A DNA stretch of 47,049 nt from JAFGDH01 sp964447525 (GTDB lineage: Archaea > Aenigmatarchaeota > Aenigmatarchaeia > QMZP01 > QMZT01). The stretch's first letter is position 1. Every line of letters begins with the position of its first letter. Below are positions 15,897-23,304 of the stretch, piece by piece. The translations under genes and the position numbers were made by a program. The notes under the pieces are model-generated. The model did no database searches and was not told the DNA's origin. It saw nothing but the letters and a program-made list of their open reading frames with translations. The stretch covers positions 1-47,049 of the forward strand of contig CAYUSU010000003.1 in assembly GCA_964447525.1 (NCBI GenBank), read 5' to 3'.

Positions 15897-16874
15897 ATGA
15901 TGAAAGGGATAGAATCCAGTTATCTGAAAGTTTTGTTATTGATCTCAGTTGCAATGACAGTAATAGCTTCTGGTTGCGTTTCTCCCATGGGGGGCGGATC
16001 GGCCGGACCAGGGATCGCGATAGAAAAATTTGAACCGTCCCTGACGCAAGTAGAATCCAACGAACCAGTGACATTACACTTGGAACTCAGAAACAAGGGC
16101 GAATACAACGGACCTCTCAGTAACGGAGTACCTGTAGTGGCAGAACTAATGGGAGTAGACACGACGGAATGGATGGTTTTACCCAGCGTGTATTCCCAGC
16201 CGATGTACCTTTTCGCACCCGATCTTGAATCACAGACGGAAGGTGGGCTTGGTACTTGGAACTGGGAGCTTACTACACCGATGCTCGCACGAGGACAGAG
16301 GCTCACATACTCCCCTATCGCAAGGGCGTATTATGTGTATGAGACCGATGTGATTAAACCTGTCTGGTTTGTTACGAAAAATGAACTGGAGACAATCGTA
16401 AGGTCCGGAGGAGCTCTCTCTTCTGAAGCTACTTCATACACATCAGGCCCAATAACGGTTGATGTGAAAACAGGAAACTTCGTTTCATCCAGGGAATGGA
16501 TGGATAGCAAATTCCAGGTGCAAATAAAGATTTCCAACACTGGATCAGGAAACGTTTTCGGGAAGGAAAGGCCAATTGGAGTATACATGGAATGGCCAAG
16601 TTTCGTTACTCCAATCGGAGGAAACTGCCCGAAAGAAATTGATTGGTCGGCTGGATATTCGGACATTCTGCCTATTGGACTGACCCCACCAACAACATTG
16701 GGTAATTTCGTGAAACTCTGGGACACAAAGGAAACAGATATAACATGCGAGTTCATGATAGTGGAGCCGCCATCAAGCAGGACAAAAGCGAATTTTCATG
16801 TAAAGCTTTCTTATATCTATTACATTGATCAGTCAACGCAGATAACTGTTAAGGGAGTAGAAGATTTCATTTAA
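15897..16874 (+). CDS. Tandem lipoprotein paralog 2
   Basis: This 325-residue lipoprotein has its lipobox ASGC with Cys at residue 27. The mature N-terminus carries IAIEKFEPSLTQVESNEPVTLHL, which parallels the other copies. KNELETIVRSGGAL matches the shared linker, followed by a second beta domain. No catalytic motif is visible. The CARDB-like or Ig-like folds suggested by the pattern would fit adhesion, surface binding or scaffolding. Start codons at 15897 and 15900 are both possible. An inverted repeat at 15864 suggests its own promoter. Confidence 0.75.
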   Translation: MMKGIESSYLKVLLLISVAMTVIASGCVSPMGGGSAGPGIAIEKFEPSLTQVESNEPVTLHLELRNKGEYNGPLSNGVPVVAELMGVDTTEWMVLPSVYSQPMYLFAPDLESQTEGGLGTWNWELTTPMLARGQRLTYSPIARAYYVYETDVIKPVWFVTKNELETIVRSGGALSSEATSYTSGPITVDVKTGNFVSSREWMDSKFQVQIKISNTGSGNVFGKERPIGVYMEWPSFVTPIGGNCPKEIDWSAGYSDILPIGLTPPTTLGNFVKLWDTKETDITCEFMIVEPPSSRTKANFHVKLSYIYYIDQSTQITVKGVEDFI

Positions 16875-16908
16875 TTTCTTTTTATTTATTTTTTACCAAT
16901 AATATAGC

Positions 16909-17889
16909 ATGCGCTATATACTTCTTATGCTCTTAGCTCTTGTTTTGATGGTTATGGTCTCTGGATGCAGTTATCTCGAATCCTATAACTACAATTCCAA
17001 CACCCCCGAGGGAGCGGGTGTCATAATAGAGAGTTTTCAGCCGGACTTCACTGAAGTTTATTCGGGGGAATCCGTTACCTTCGTGATGAAAATTCGCAAT
17101 TCGGGAACATTCAAGGCAGAAAACGGCTTTGCTGAAATGCTTGGACTCGATCAGACATGGAAAGCACTTAACGAGGAACTGGTCTTGAACGACGAACTCC
17201 TTCCGAACGAGGCAGAATGCAGATACCCGATGCATGCCATATCCCTTCTCCCGCCAGACCCTTCGGCCGGTATTCAGGGCTCTGACAAAATATGCACCTG
17301 GACTTACATCGCCCCGACCATGTCAAACGGGCTGTTTTCTGATTACAGCCCGAGGGTGAGATTCTTTTATGACTACAAATCGTATGCGATAAAAACAGTT
17401 ACGTTGGTACCTTCCGAGGAACTAAGGATTCTCCAGACACAGGGCAAGGCCCTTCCATCGGAGACGACAGAAACATCCAGTTCACCTCTCAGCATAGACA
17501 TATCAACAGCCACACCGATTCGATCTTTCGGGTATGACATGGTTTTTCCCATAATCATAAAGATAAAGAACATGGGAGACGGCACGATATGTTATGATTC
17601 TCAGAAATGCAAGACCTCTTTGGAGGGTGGCCCCAGATGGAACAATCTGCAGTTCCGGATAATACTGCCGGATGATATGACACTTTACGGTAATTCCTGC
17701 GAAGAAACAATGGATTTGTACATACCGAGAGGTGCTGAGCAGACCGTCACATGCCAGATCCAGACCACCCAGCCGGCAGGATTAACCCAAAAAACAATAA
17801 GCGTCCGGGCGGATTACGGATATTTTGTGGATAAGGTTACAAACGTAAAGGTCAGGTCGATCCAGATAGGTGATTCCGGGGATGGTTAA
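16909..17889 (+). CDS. Tandem lipoprotein paralog 3
   Basis: This 326-residue lipoprotein has the lipobox VSGC with Cys at residue 20. IIESFQPDFTEVYSGESVTFVMKIRNSG begins the first domain, and SEELRILQTQGKALPSETTETSSSPLSIDI is the linker into the second. Paired cysteines (for example CYDSQKC) point to an oxidising exterior. It is more similar to paralog 4 than to paralogs 1 and 2. A T-rich stretch and an AT box lie upstream. The next gene begins 2 bp after its stop, so paralogs 3 and 4 are probably one transcript. Confidence 0.75.
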   Translation: MRYILLMLLALVLMVMVSGCSYLESYNYNSNTPEGAGVIIESFQPDFTEVYSGESVTFVMKIRNSGTFKAENGFAEMLGLDQTWKALNEELVLNDELLPNEAECRYPMHAISLLPPDPSAGIQGSDKICTWTYIAPTMSNGLFSDYSPRVRFFYDYKSYAIKTVTLVPSEELRILQTQGKALPSETTETSSSPLSIDISTATPIRSFGYDMVFPIIIKIKNMGDGTICYDSQKCKTSLEGGPRWNNLQFRIILPDDMTLYGNSCEETMDLYIPRGAEQTVTCQIQTTQPAGLTQKTISVRADYGYFVDKVTNVKVRSIQIGDSGDG

Positions 17890-17891
17890 GT

Positions 17892-18803
17892 ATGAAAAAA
17901 ATAATATTTCTTTCGCTCTTCGTAATTCTTGCGGTTTCCGGCTGTACCAGCATGCCGTTTCTCGGCGGAGGAATGTTGACGGGTAACGGACTGGTAATTG
18001 AAGAATTCAAGACAGATTTTTCTGACGTTAATGCAGGAGAGCCATTTAAAATCATGCTAAAAATCCGAAACAAGGGATCATCTCTCGCAAGGAACGTGAT
18101 GGTTGATCTGTCAAATTCAGACGAACTTCAGTGTATGGGAGATTGCTCTTTTTATACACCACTGTCCCCGCCGGATCCGGAATCCGGGACAGATGGCGAA
18201 TCCAGAACATGTATCTGGAACTGCAGGGCGCCCCATGATATACCATACGGGATGTCCGTGACTTATAATCCAGGCGTCAGGATTACATACCAGTATACGA
18301 GCGATATTGTCAGAACAATCACCCTCGCTTCTCAGGATGAGGTGAGGAATCTCCAGGACATGGGCAGAGCGCTTTCCATTGATCCTATCAGCACGTCTTC
18401 CAGTCCCATTTCTCTGGATATTAAATTGCACTCCCCGATACGATACTGGATGGATCAGGGCATAATATCATCCCCGATGTCTATCGATATCACGAATTCC
18501 GGAGGGGGTATTTCATGCTATCCCGATTGCCTTGACGAGAACGGATGGAACAAGGTCAATATTTATTCCCATAATTTAATGGGGAACATTCTCATAGACG
18601 AATGCGACGTTGGAATAGGAAATCCTGTGACCTTATGGGAGGGCAGATCAAGAACGATCAGGTGCGATCTCCAGATAATGAACATGCCTGTCGCATTCGG
18701 GCAGACAAAGAAGACGATCAATATGAAGGCGGAGTATGATTACATGATCACATCGGGCACCGGCATAAAGGTGACTGGCACGGAAGAAAATCCGATTTAT
18801 TGA
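17892..18803 (+). CDS. Tandem lipoprotein paralog 4
   Basis: This 303-residue lipoprotein has the lipobox VSGC with Cys at residue 18. IEEFKTDFSDVNAGEPFKIMLKIRNKG matches the first domain of paralog 3. The linker SQDEVRNLQDMGRAL and the following SSSPISLDI match as well. It has several cysteine pairs. Its TGA stop directly abuts the TCA (reverse stop) of the convergent endonuclease Q gene. Confidence 0.75.
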   Translation: MKKIIFLSLFVILAVSGCTSMPFLGGGMLTGNGLVIEEFKTDFSDVNAGEPFKIMLKIRNKGSSLARNVMVDLSNSDELQCMGDCSFYTPLSPPDPESGTDGESRTCIWNCRAPHDIPYGMSVTYNPGVRITYQYTSDIVRTITLASQDEVRNLQDMGRALSIDPISTSSSPISLDIKLHSPIRYWMDQGIISSPMSIDITNSGGGISCYPDCLDENGWNKVNIYSHNLMGNILIDECDVGIGNPVTLWEGRSRTIRCDLQIMNMPVAFGQTKKTINMKAEYDYMITSGTGIKVTGTEENPIY

Positions 18804-20054
18804 TCAGAAATCCCCGAGAGTTTTCTGAGGTCCTGTTTTTTTTGGTTCTTTGTTTTCCGAACCCTTTATCTTCCCGTATACCCCATCGAACCCGGCCTCT
18901 ATGTCAACCTTCCCGCCCCTCGTTTTAATTATAAGTCCGGCTATCCTTTCGTTGGTAAGGTTTTTCAGCTGCTCAAAACCTGCGTCCAGGAGAACATTCA
19001 GTTCCGAACCGAATGCATTGGTCAGTTTCTTGTAATCCTCCCAAACCTTTCCCGAGAAAGCCTGCACGCCCAGAACGTGTGCGATTATTTCGGATAACGG
19101 GAGAAGAGAATGGAATTTTTTTGCGTCCGGTGGAATGAAACCTTCCTCCCTGTCCGCGAGATCTTCTACCCTGTGCAGAACCCCTAATGTGAGGGGACGT
19201 TTACAAACCGGACATATGTCATTATGTTTCTTTGAATTTTCCGGTTCCATCGATATTCCGCAATCCCTGTGCCCATCTAAATGGTATTTACCGTAAGAAG
19301 GATTGACTTCTATCGTACCTTCCAGCCCGTTTTTCGTTCTCAGCGCCGCTATTAATTCATTATAACCAGGGGTTTTCAAATCGAATATGGTCGCCTCCCT
19401 GCCTATTCTCCATGGCCAGAAAGAATGGGAATCGGAGAAGGAGACCAGCGCGAACTTGTCCAGTTGCGAAAGCCTCCAGTTCATCTGAGGATCGGACGAC
19501 AGACCCGTTTCCAGTGCGTGGATATGCTTTGTCTGGTCCCCGTAACAATCCTTTATCCTGTCAAAACCCGATTTCGAACCGAACAACGAGAACCAAGGAG
19601 TCCATATGTGCGCGGGAATTATTTCCGTGTCATTACTCACACCTTTAATCGTTTCCACGAGTTCCGGGCAACTTATTCCGCATATCGGCCTTCCGTCGGA
19701 TGCCAGTTTGACTCCTTTCCTGGAAAGAACATCATTTATCTGATCCACCACTTCGAAATTTGGCGCCAGCAATACGTTGTGCACTCTTCTGACTTTACCT
19801 CCCTGTGAATATATACTGGATATTTCAGAGGAAAGAATGAATGGGAAACCGTTACCGTATTTCAGAAATCCGCTTCCGTCGTCCGTGAGGCTCTCTTTCA
19901 GTTCTTTGATCCATAAAGGATGAGTGAAATCACCCGTTCCCATGAGACCCAATCCCTTCAGTTTTCCATACTCTACCAGATTGGCGATGTTTATGTTCTT
20001 GCTCGTGGCACGGCTATATTTGGAATGAATGTGGAGATCTGATATTATTTTCAT
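18804..20054 (-). CDS. Endonuclease Q (PHP-domain DNA repair nuclease)
   Basis: EndoQ nicks DNA 5' of deaminated bases (uracil, hypoxanthine, xanthine) and abasic sites in archaea. This 416-residue protein has the PHP metal-binding motif DLHIHSKYSRAT at 6-17, further metal ligands at HIWTPWFS (149-156) and SDSHSFWPWRIGREA (207-221), and the family zinc segment CPVCKRPLTLGVLHRVEDLADR (281-302). The last seven residues, QKTLGDF, fit a PCNA-interacting peptide (QxxLxxF), so the sliding clamp probably recruits the enzyme. Length and motifs are those of the archaeal family. It is convergent with lipoprotein 4. Confidence 0.9.
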   Translation of the reverse strand: MKIISDLHIHSKYSRATSKNINIANLVEYGKLKGLGLMGTGDFTHPLWIKELKESLTDDGSGFLKYGNGFPFILSSEISSIYSQGGKVRRVHNVLLAPNFEVVDQINDVLSRKGVKLASDGRPICGISCPELVETIKGVSNDTEIIPAHIWTPWFSLFGSKSGFDRIKDCYGDQTKHIHALETGLSSDPQMNWRLSQLDKFALVSFSDSHSFWPWRIGREATIFDLKTPGYNELIAALRTKNGLEGTIEVNPSYGKYHLDGHRDCGISMEPENSKKHNDICPVCKRPLTLGVLHRVEDLADREEGFIPPDAKKFHSLLPLSEIIAHVLGVQAFSGKVWEDYKKLTNAFGSELNVLLDAGFEQLKNLTNERIAGLIIKTRGGKVDIEAGFDGVYGKIKGSENKEPKKTGPQKTLGDF

Positions 20055-20121
20055 GAAATGACCTGAAAATATATTGAAAGGAAATTATATAATTGAAAAG
20101 AAAAATATGGGCTCGTGGGGA

Positions 20122-20158
20122 ATTTCAGCCAGAAACCGACTCGTCGGTTTCATGTACA
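20122..20158 (-). other. T-loop (59/60) tRNA intron
   Basis: Outer helix GGGG/CCCC, 3' bulge ATT, four-pair helix UUCG/UGAA and 5' bulge AAU form a bulge-helix-bulge. Cutting after the second base of each bulge gives TTCGAAT, the normal T loop. The intron body has a perfect 9-bp stem GAAACCGAC/GTCGGTTTC. Confidence 0.8.
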
Positions 20159-20180
20159 TTCGAACCCCAGACCTCCGGCT

Positions 20181-20227
20181 TTCCTAGTTAAAGGTTAAAA
20201 CTTACCAGGCATGATACCTGGCGGCCA
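20181..20227 (-). other. Anticodon-loop (37/38) tRNA intron
   Basis: The helix CUUA/UAGG lies between a 5' bulge UAU and a 3' bulge AAA next to the anticodon stem. This is the standard archaeal splice geometry. The intron body contains the stem CCAGG/CCTGG. The inner helix directly beyond the 5' bulge is weak, so this is a relaxed motif. Confidence 0.8.
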
Positions 20228-20270
20228 TATAAGACCGGCGCTCTAACCAAGCTGAGCTACGAGCCCGTTA

Positions 20271-20312
20271 TTCGATAGACAACTTGATCCAATCATTATT
20301 AGTTGTCATACG
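20271..20312. repeat. 42-nt inverted-repeat element, copy 1
   Basis: It starts TTCGATAGACAACT and ends AGTTGTCATACG, around an AT-rich centre. The arms GACAACT/AGTTGTC are fully complementary. It starts 4 bp from the 5' end of the tRNA gene, and its centre sits where the tRNA TATA box is expected. Confidence 0.75.
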
Positions 20313-20325
20313 CTCATTTCCGATA

Positions 20326-20346
20326 GAAACATACCATGTATGTTTC
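20326..20346. repeat. Perfect palindrome GAAACATAC-CAT-GTATGTTTC
   Basis: The 9-bp arms flank 3 bp. The outer context CGATA before and ATTCG after mirrors the 42-nt elements on both sides, so this looks like a compact member of the same family. Confidence 0.75.
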
Positions 20347-20399
20347 ATTCGCTGTTTGATGTAATTAATTCTGTTCATAAGGTTTATATTTGTTTGATT

Positions 20400-20441
20400 T
20401 TCGATAGACAGCTTGAATTAATATATATAAGCTGTCATGCG
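20400..20441. repeat. 42-nt inverted-repeat element, copy 2
   Basis: It starts TTCGATAGACAGCTT and ends AAGCTGTCATGCG around AATTAATATATAT. The arms GACAGCTT/AAGCTGTC are fully complementary. Compared with copy 1, arm changes on the left are matched on the right. The stretch between this element and copy 1, inside the 312-bp gap upstream of the thermosome gene, contains no gene that I can see. Confidence 0.75.
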
Positions 20442-20509
20442 TTAAATTCAAAAAAACAGAGTCGTGTGGGGGTAAATGTTTAAAAGTCAGTCGAGTATAA
20501 TATGTATAT

Positions 20510-20521
20510 CCTTTATAAAGG
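20510..20521 (+). promoter_or_regulatory. Thermosome promoter, TATA box in palindrome CCTTTATAAAGG
   Basis: The 12-bp palindrome contains TTTATAAA about 65 bp upstream of the start codon. Transcription starting about 26 bp downstream would leave a leader of roughly 35-40 nt that includes the GGAGGTGA ribosome-binding site. Confidence 0.5.
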
Positions 20522-20578
20522 TAAAATGAAAATATTGAAGAATTACTCATATTGAGATATTAAATGGAGGTGAATGAG

Positions 20579-22231
20579 ATGAACGGACAAGGCATGCAGC
20601 CTATATTTATATTACCCGAAGGAACGATGAGGACCAAGGGCAGAGAGGCGCAGAAAAACAACATAACTGCGGCTACTGTCATTTCTGACACGGTCAAGAC
20701 TACGCTTGGCCCTAAAGGAATGGACAAGATGTTGGTGGATTCTCTGGGAGATGTTACAATAACGAATGACGGAGCCACTATACTTGATGAGATGCAGATC
20801 GAGCATCCAGCAGCAAAAATGATTGCAGAGATTGCTAAAACACAGAATGAAGCAGTTGGAGATGGAACGACAACGGCCGTCGTTATCGCAGGAGAGCTTC
20901 TGAAAGAGGCCGAGAAGTTACTGGAACAGCAGATACATCCGACTGTGATTACCAAGGGATTCAGGCTTGCGAAATTCAAGGCACTCGAAGAACTGGAAAA
21001 ACTTGCAAAAACGGTAACGATTAAAGACGAGGCAACACTAAAAAATATAGCCAATACCGCTATAACCGGAAAATCGGCCGAAAAAGCTTCTGAGGTATTT
21101 ACAAACCTTTCAGTCAAGGCAGTGACGAGGGTTGCTGATGTTCTGGAAGTTGGAACTACCAAGATCGACGCAGAAAACATAAAAATAGAGAAGAAACAAG
21201 GCGGTTCAATGGCGGAGACAGAACTGATCGAAGGTGTTGTTCTGGACAAGGAATTGGTTCATTCATCTATGTCAAAAACAGCAGAAAAAGCGAACATAGC
21301 ACTGATCGAGTCTGCTCTTGAAGTGAAAGAGCTGGAAGGGGACGCAAAGATAAGCATAGACTCTCCCGATAAAATGCAGGCTTTCCTTGATCAGCAGGAA
21401 AATGGCCTGCGAACGATGGTTAAAAATGTTATAGATTCTGGTGCAAAAGTTGTGTTTTGCCAGAAAGGCATAGATGACATAGCACAGCATTACCTTGCCA
21501 AAGCCGGGATAATGGCGGCCAGAAGGGTCAAGAAATCAGACATGGATGCTCTTACGAGAGCGACCGGAGCGAAGATAATCTCGAATGTGAAGGACCTTTC
21601 AAAGGATGATCTCGGTTATGCCGGTATTGTTCAGGAGAGGAAGATCGCAGGTGACAATATGATTTTCGTCGAGAAATGCAAAGACCCGAAAGCAGTGACA
21701 CTTCTTCTTCGTGGAGGATCCGAACACGTTGTTGACGAAGTGGAGAGAGCGGTCGAAGATGCCGTCAAAGGCGTTATTGCAGCGCTGGAGCTCGGTAAGA
21801 TAGTTCCCGGCGGAGGGGCGATAGAGATGGAGTTATCGAAAATACTAAAAAAATACGCCGATTCCTTCCGGGGAAGAGAACAGCTTGCTGTAAGCGCATT
21901 TGCTAGTGCTCTTGAATCCATACCGAGGAGCCTGGCGGAAAATGCGGGTCTTGATCCCATAGACAAGATTGCACAACTCAAGGCAGAACACGACAAGAAC
22001 AATGCGACATACGGTCTGGACGTATTCACTGGAAAGATTCAGGACATGTTCAGTCACGGTGTCGTGGAACCAATGAAGATCAAACAACAAGCGCTTAAAT
22101 CAGCGGCAGAAGTCACCGAGATGATACTTAGAATAGACGACGTGATCTCGGGCGGACAGAAGGAAAGCGCTCCTTCAATGCCGCCACCTGGCGGAATGGG
22201 AGGAATGGGTGGCATGGGCGGAATGTACTGA
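20579..22231 (+). CDS. Thermosome subunit (group II chaperonin)
   Basis: This 550-residue chaperonin subunit forms the double-ring ATP-driven folding machine of archaea. Signatures are TTLGPKGMDKMLVD, TNDGATIL and GDGTTTAVVIAGELL in the equatorial ATP-binding domain, VVPGGGAIEMELS-like sequence in the second half and a GGM-repeat tail at the C-terminus. I chose ATG 20579 because a strong GGAGGTGA lies 5 nt upstream. The ATG at 20564 would overlap that ribosome-binding site. The upstream region has an unusual series of inverted repeats that may control it. A hairpin terminator follows the gene. Confidence 0.96.
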   Translation: MNGQGMQPIFILPEGTMRTKGREAQKNNITAATVISDTVKTTLGPKGMDKMLVDSLGDVTITNDGATILDEMQIEHPAAKMIAEIAKTQNEAVGDGTTTAVVIAGELLKEAEKLLEQQIHPTVITKGFRLAKFKALEELEKLAKTVTIKDEATLKNIANTAITGKSAEKASEVFTNLSVKAVTRVADVLEVGTTKIDAENIKIEKKQGGSMAETELIEGVVLDKELVHSSMSKTAEKANIALIESALEVKELEGDAKISIDSPDKMQAFLDQQENGLRTMVKNVIDSGAKVVFCQKGIDDIAQHYLAKAGIMAARRVKKSDMDALTRATGAKIISNVKDLSKDDLGYAGIVQERKIAGDNMIFVEKCKDPKAVTLLLRGGSEHVVDEVERAVEDAVKGVIAALELGKIVPGGGAIEMELSKILKKYADSFRGREQLAVSAFASALESIPRSLAENAGLDPIDKIAQLKAEHDKNNATYGLDVFTGKIQDMFSHGVVEPMKIKQQALKSAAEVTEMILRIDDVISGGQKESAPSMPPPGGMGGMGGMGGMY

Positions 22232-22245
22232 GCCAAAAACAAAAA

Positions 22246-22266
22246 GGTATACTCATAGCGTATACC
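22246..22266 (+). terminator. Hairpin plus T-rich terminator after the thermosome gene
   Basis: GGTATAC-TCATAGC-GTATACC is a perfect 7-bp stem with a 7-nt loop, followed within 10 bases by T-rich sequence. It lies 15 bp past the thermosome stop codon. Confidence 0.6.
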
Positions 22267-22333
22267 GACCCTTTATTTCTTTTTCATTTTTCTTGAAAAA
22301 ACATTTATATTGGGAGAGCCATAAATTATTATT

Positions 22334-22825
22334 ATGGTTGACGACGAATACGAGATTATTCCTACCTCGCCTATACGAAGGTTGGAAAAAAGGATGGAGA
22401 AGGTGGAGACCGGTTCTTCTTCATCGGAGGTTCACAGTCTGATAGAACAGGTCGTGGAACTCATAAAATCTAATCAGAGGATAATAGACGATTCCATAAA
22501 GGCGAACAATGACCTCATAGCAGAGGTTTCCAAGGTCCCTAAACGGGTTGATGACCTGATAATGGAGATGAGGGAATTCATGAAACTCCTGAGGACATCA
22601 GCCGAGAGCGAAGAGGTGTCCGCCGTTTCTAAAGAGGTCATGGAACCTCTTGTGGGAAAGATGTCCGAATTGTTAGACCAGAATAAGAAGAACTTCGAGA
22701 CTAATCAGGCAGCGCTAACGACTCTCGGTGTCATAGAAAAGCGTCTTAAGAGGTTATATTACCAGTCTGGTCAACCACCCGCAACATCATCTTCATCTAA
22801 TCAGACAATGGAATATGGGAGGTAA
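22334..22825 (+). CDS. Coiled-coil protein of unknown function
   Basis: This 163-residue acidic, largely helical protein has heptad-like spacing from about residue 30 to 145 (EQVVELIKSNQRIIDDSIKA and onward) and a Ser-rich tail. It has no signal peptide or membrane segment. A TTTATATT box about 26 bp upstream supports a leaderless start. The pilin-like gene begins 3 bp after its stop, so the two are probably one transcript. A cytoplasmic partner of a pilus-like system, loosely like the coiled-coil accessory proteins of archaella, is conceivable, but I see no sequence match that proves it. Confidence 0.75.
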   Translation: MVDDEYEIIPTSPIRRLEKRMEKVETGSSSSEVHSLIEQVVELIKSNQRIIDDSIKANNDLIAEVSKVPKRVDDLIMEMREFMKLLRTSAESEEVSAVSKEVMEPLVGKMSELLDQNKKNFETNQAALTTLGVIEKRLKRLYYQSGQPPATSSSSNQTMEYGR

Positions 22826-22828
22826 AAA

Positions 22829-23266
22829 ATGAGAAAAGGTATTACACCAATAGTATCGATCATCATACTTCTGTTGATCACTATAGGTCTGGCTGCATCA
22901 GCTTATACATTCCTTTCAGGTTTTCTGGGAGGATACACCAGGGGTTCAGTAATGATTGTGGACAGCTATTGCCAGGGCATGCAGACCACGACAATAAAAC
23001 TAAGGAATGCCGGGACAGAGGAAATGAGCCTCGGGGACTGTACTACTCCGTTCGGAGGGACTGATAAGGATTGCGGTTCGCTTACTGTTAGCAGGACAGA
23101 CGGCCAACCAATGGTTGCTGCAGAATTTTCAACCGCTTCAATAAAACCCCAGCAGATAACGGTATTCACCGATACATGTGCAAGCGGTTCAGAGTCAAGA
23201 ACATGCACGTACCGAATCGTAGGTTCCGGTCTCGGTGCTATCACGGCAACAGTCAACTGCGGTTGA
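22829..23266 (+). CDS. Archaeal type IV pilin-like protein
   Basis: This 145-residue protein starts MRKGITPIVSIIILLLITIGLAA, a class III signal peptide with the cleavage site after KG and the ITPIVS hydrophobic helix that drives pilin assembly. The exposed domain is beta-rich with six cysteines in the C-terminal 100 residues, probably disulfide-bonded. It follows the coiled-coil gene by 3 bp with a GGGAGG-type ribosome-binding site inside that gene's end. It converges on alaS across a T-rich gap. Confidence 0.85.
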   Translation: MRKGITPIVSIIILLLITIGLAASAYTFLSGFLGGYTRGSVMIVDSYCQGMQTTTIKLRNAGTEEMSLGDCTTPFGGTDKDCGSLTVSRTDGQPMVAAEFSTASIKPQQITVFTDTCASGSESRTCTYRIVGSGLGAITATVNCG

Positions 23267-23304
23267 GCTTTTTTCCTTTTCATTTTCTTGAGAATTAGTC
23301 GTAT

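Larger units (their letters stand above)
20108..20266 (-). tRNA. tRNA-Ile(UAU) with two introns
   Basis: The cloverleaf folds cleanly once two inserts are removed. The acceptor stem is GGGCTCG/CGAGCCC, the D arm GCTC/GAGC, the anticodon stem CCGGT/GCCGG and the T stem TGGGG/CCCCA. The discriminator base is A and CCA is not encoded. The spliced anticodon loop is CTTATAA, giving anticodon UAU (20231-20229), which reads AUA. Intron 1 (20181-20227, 47 nt) is at the usual 37/38 site. Intron 2 (20122-20158, 37 nt) is in the T loop at 59/60. Both sites form bulge-helix-bulge structures that restore CTTATAA and TTCGAAT. RtcB and archease in this window could join the exons. Confidence 0.88.

Noticed and set aside
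20122..20158. The T-loop insert as a mobile hairpin that destroys the tRNA gene.
   Set aside because: The insert borders fit a bulge-helix-bulge exactly, and splicing restores the standard TTCGAAT loop, so an intron is the simpler reading. Its 9-bp stem does resemble the palindrome at 20326, which is worth keeping in mind.
20564..20579. An earlier thermosome start at ATG 20564.
   Set aside because: It would overlap the GGAGGTGA ribosome-binding site and add five non-conserved residues.
22160..22231. Short tandem GGNATG-type repeat at the end of the thermosome gene.
   Set aside because: It encodes the normal GGM tail of group II chaperonins and is not a separate repeat element.
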